Below are positions 31,807 through 32,122 of a stretch of DNA of 32,122 nucleotides, piece after piece. This DNA is from Pseudomonadota bacterium (GTDB lineage Bacteria; Pseudomonadota; Gammaproteobacteria; Burkholderiales; SG8-39). The translations under genes and the position numbers were made by a program. The stretch covers positions 1-32,122 of the forward strand of contig JAJZPQ010000043.1 of NCBI GenBank assembly GCA_021811085.1. Direction: 5' to 3'. The first letter of the stretch is position 1; each line of letters begins with the position of its first letter. Below the pieces are notes generated by a model, which searched no databases, was not told where the DNA came from, and saw only the letters and a list, made by a program, of their open reading frames with translations.

Positions 31807-32122
31807 TTCACCACCGCCAGCAGCCGCGCCAGGGTATCGTCGAACAAGCCGAACAGATCCTTCGCCTTGTCGCTGCCCCCGACGGTGAAGGGCAGCATCA
31901 CCGCCGGGATCTTGGTGCGCTCGGACAGGAATTCGGCCGCCTGCGGATTATTGTAGGCCACGTACACGATCACCTTGGCCGGTTCGGCCTGCATACGCGC
32001 GACCAGATCGGCAAGATGCGCGGTGGTCGGCGGCACGCCGGGTTTGGGTTCCAGGCTGCCGACTTCGCGCATGCCCAGCCAGGCATTCAGGTAGGTCATG
32101 TTCTGGTGATAGACGACCATGG
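31803..32122 (-). CDS. Metal ABC transporter substrate-binding protein, C-terminal part (runs off the right edge)
   Basis: About 106 C-terminal residues are in the window. The visible part begins VVYHQNMTYLNAWLGM, which matches the third metal-site His and following helix of ZnuA/TroA-type cluster A-I binding proteins. It continues ...PGVPPTTAHLADLVARMQAEPAKVIVYVAYNNPQAAEFLSE, in the usual order of the C-terminal lobe. It is a periplasmic metal-capturing lipoprotein or secreted protein in this family. The N-terminus, signal peptide and other ligands lie outside. It is coupled to the permease gene. Confidence 0.85.
   Translation of the reverse strand, partial: MVVYHQNMTYLNAWLGMREVGSLEPKPGVPPTTAHLADLVARMQAEPAKVIVYVAYNNPQAAEFLSERTKIPAVMLPFTVGGSDKAKDLFGLFDDTLARLLAVVK

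Overview
The window is a GC-rich stretch of a bacterial chromosome. Gene content and order point to a betaproteobacterium: coaD-rsmD-M16 pair | ftsY-ftsE-ftsX-rpoH, a caa3-type cytochrome c oxidase cluster, yibN-like-grxC-secB-gpsA, and argB-pyrimidine nucleotidase-slmA next to hslVU. I cannot place it below that level from sequence alone. It is almost wholly core genome. I see no tRNA, rRNA, CRISPR array, insertion sequence, prophage or defence island.

Layout. 1-3326 (minus): coaD 5' end, rsmD and two M16 zinc-peptidase subunits, tightly packed. 3391-6933 (plus): ftsY, ftsE, ftsX (membrane targeting and division) and the heat-shock sigma factor rpoH, which has a near-perfect CIRCE operator over its promoter. 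6949-14674 (minus, except a small membrane-protein gene on plus): cytochrome oxidase subunits coxB, coxA, coxC and assembly factors (CtaG, SURF1, CtaB, SCO, an SCO-like protein, three small membrane proteins). Heme A synthase (ctaA) is not present. 14948-17275 (minus): a BioC-type methyltransferase and an amidase with a possible 21-codon leader. 17293-18496 (plus): comF and trmL. 18528-21155 (minus): gpsA, an SH3-domain protein, secB, grxC and a membrane-anchored rhodanese. 21362-25553 (plus): gpmA, envC, ctpA and moeB. 25671-31009 (minus): slmA, a HAD nucleotidase, argB, hsp20, a PCu(A)C copper chaperone, hslU and hslV. 31048-32122 (minus): permease and partial binding protein of a zinc/manganese-type ABC transporter.

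Themes. (1) Heat shock: rpoH carries a CIRCE element (HrcA operator), while hsp20 has a textbook sigma-32 promoter and hslVU a plausible one. Together they suggest a cascade in which HrcA gates the sigma factor that drives the chaperone and protease genes. (2) Respiration and copper: the oxidase cluster has three copper-handling factors (CtaG, SCO, SCO-like), and a PCu(A)C chaperone lies further right behind hslVU. (3) Cell envelope and division: FtsEX and its usual periplasmic partner EnvC are both encoded, as are CtpA and the nucleoid-occlusion factor SlmA, which has an SlmA-box-like palindrome in its own promoter.

No wholly new multi-gene system was seen. The most unusual items are the CIRCE-rpoH arrangement, a second, decayed copy of the slmA 3' end at the end of moeB, the SlmA-box-like site, the absence of ctaA, paired palindromes in the gpmA leader, and a bioC reading frame whose conserved N-terminus precedes any ordinary start codon.
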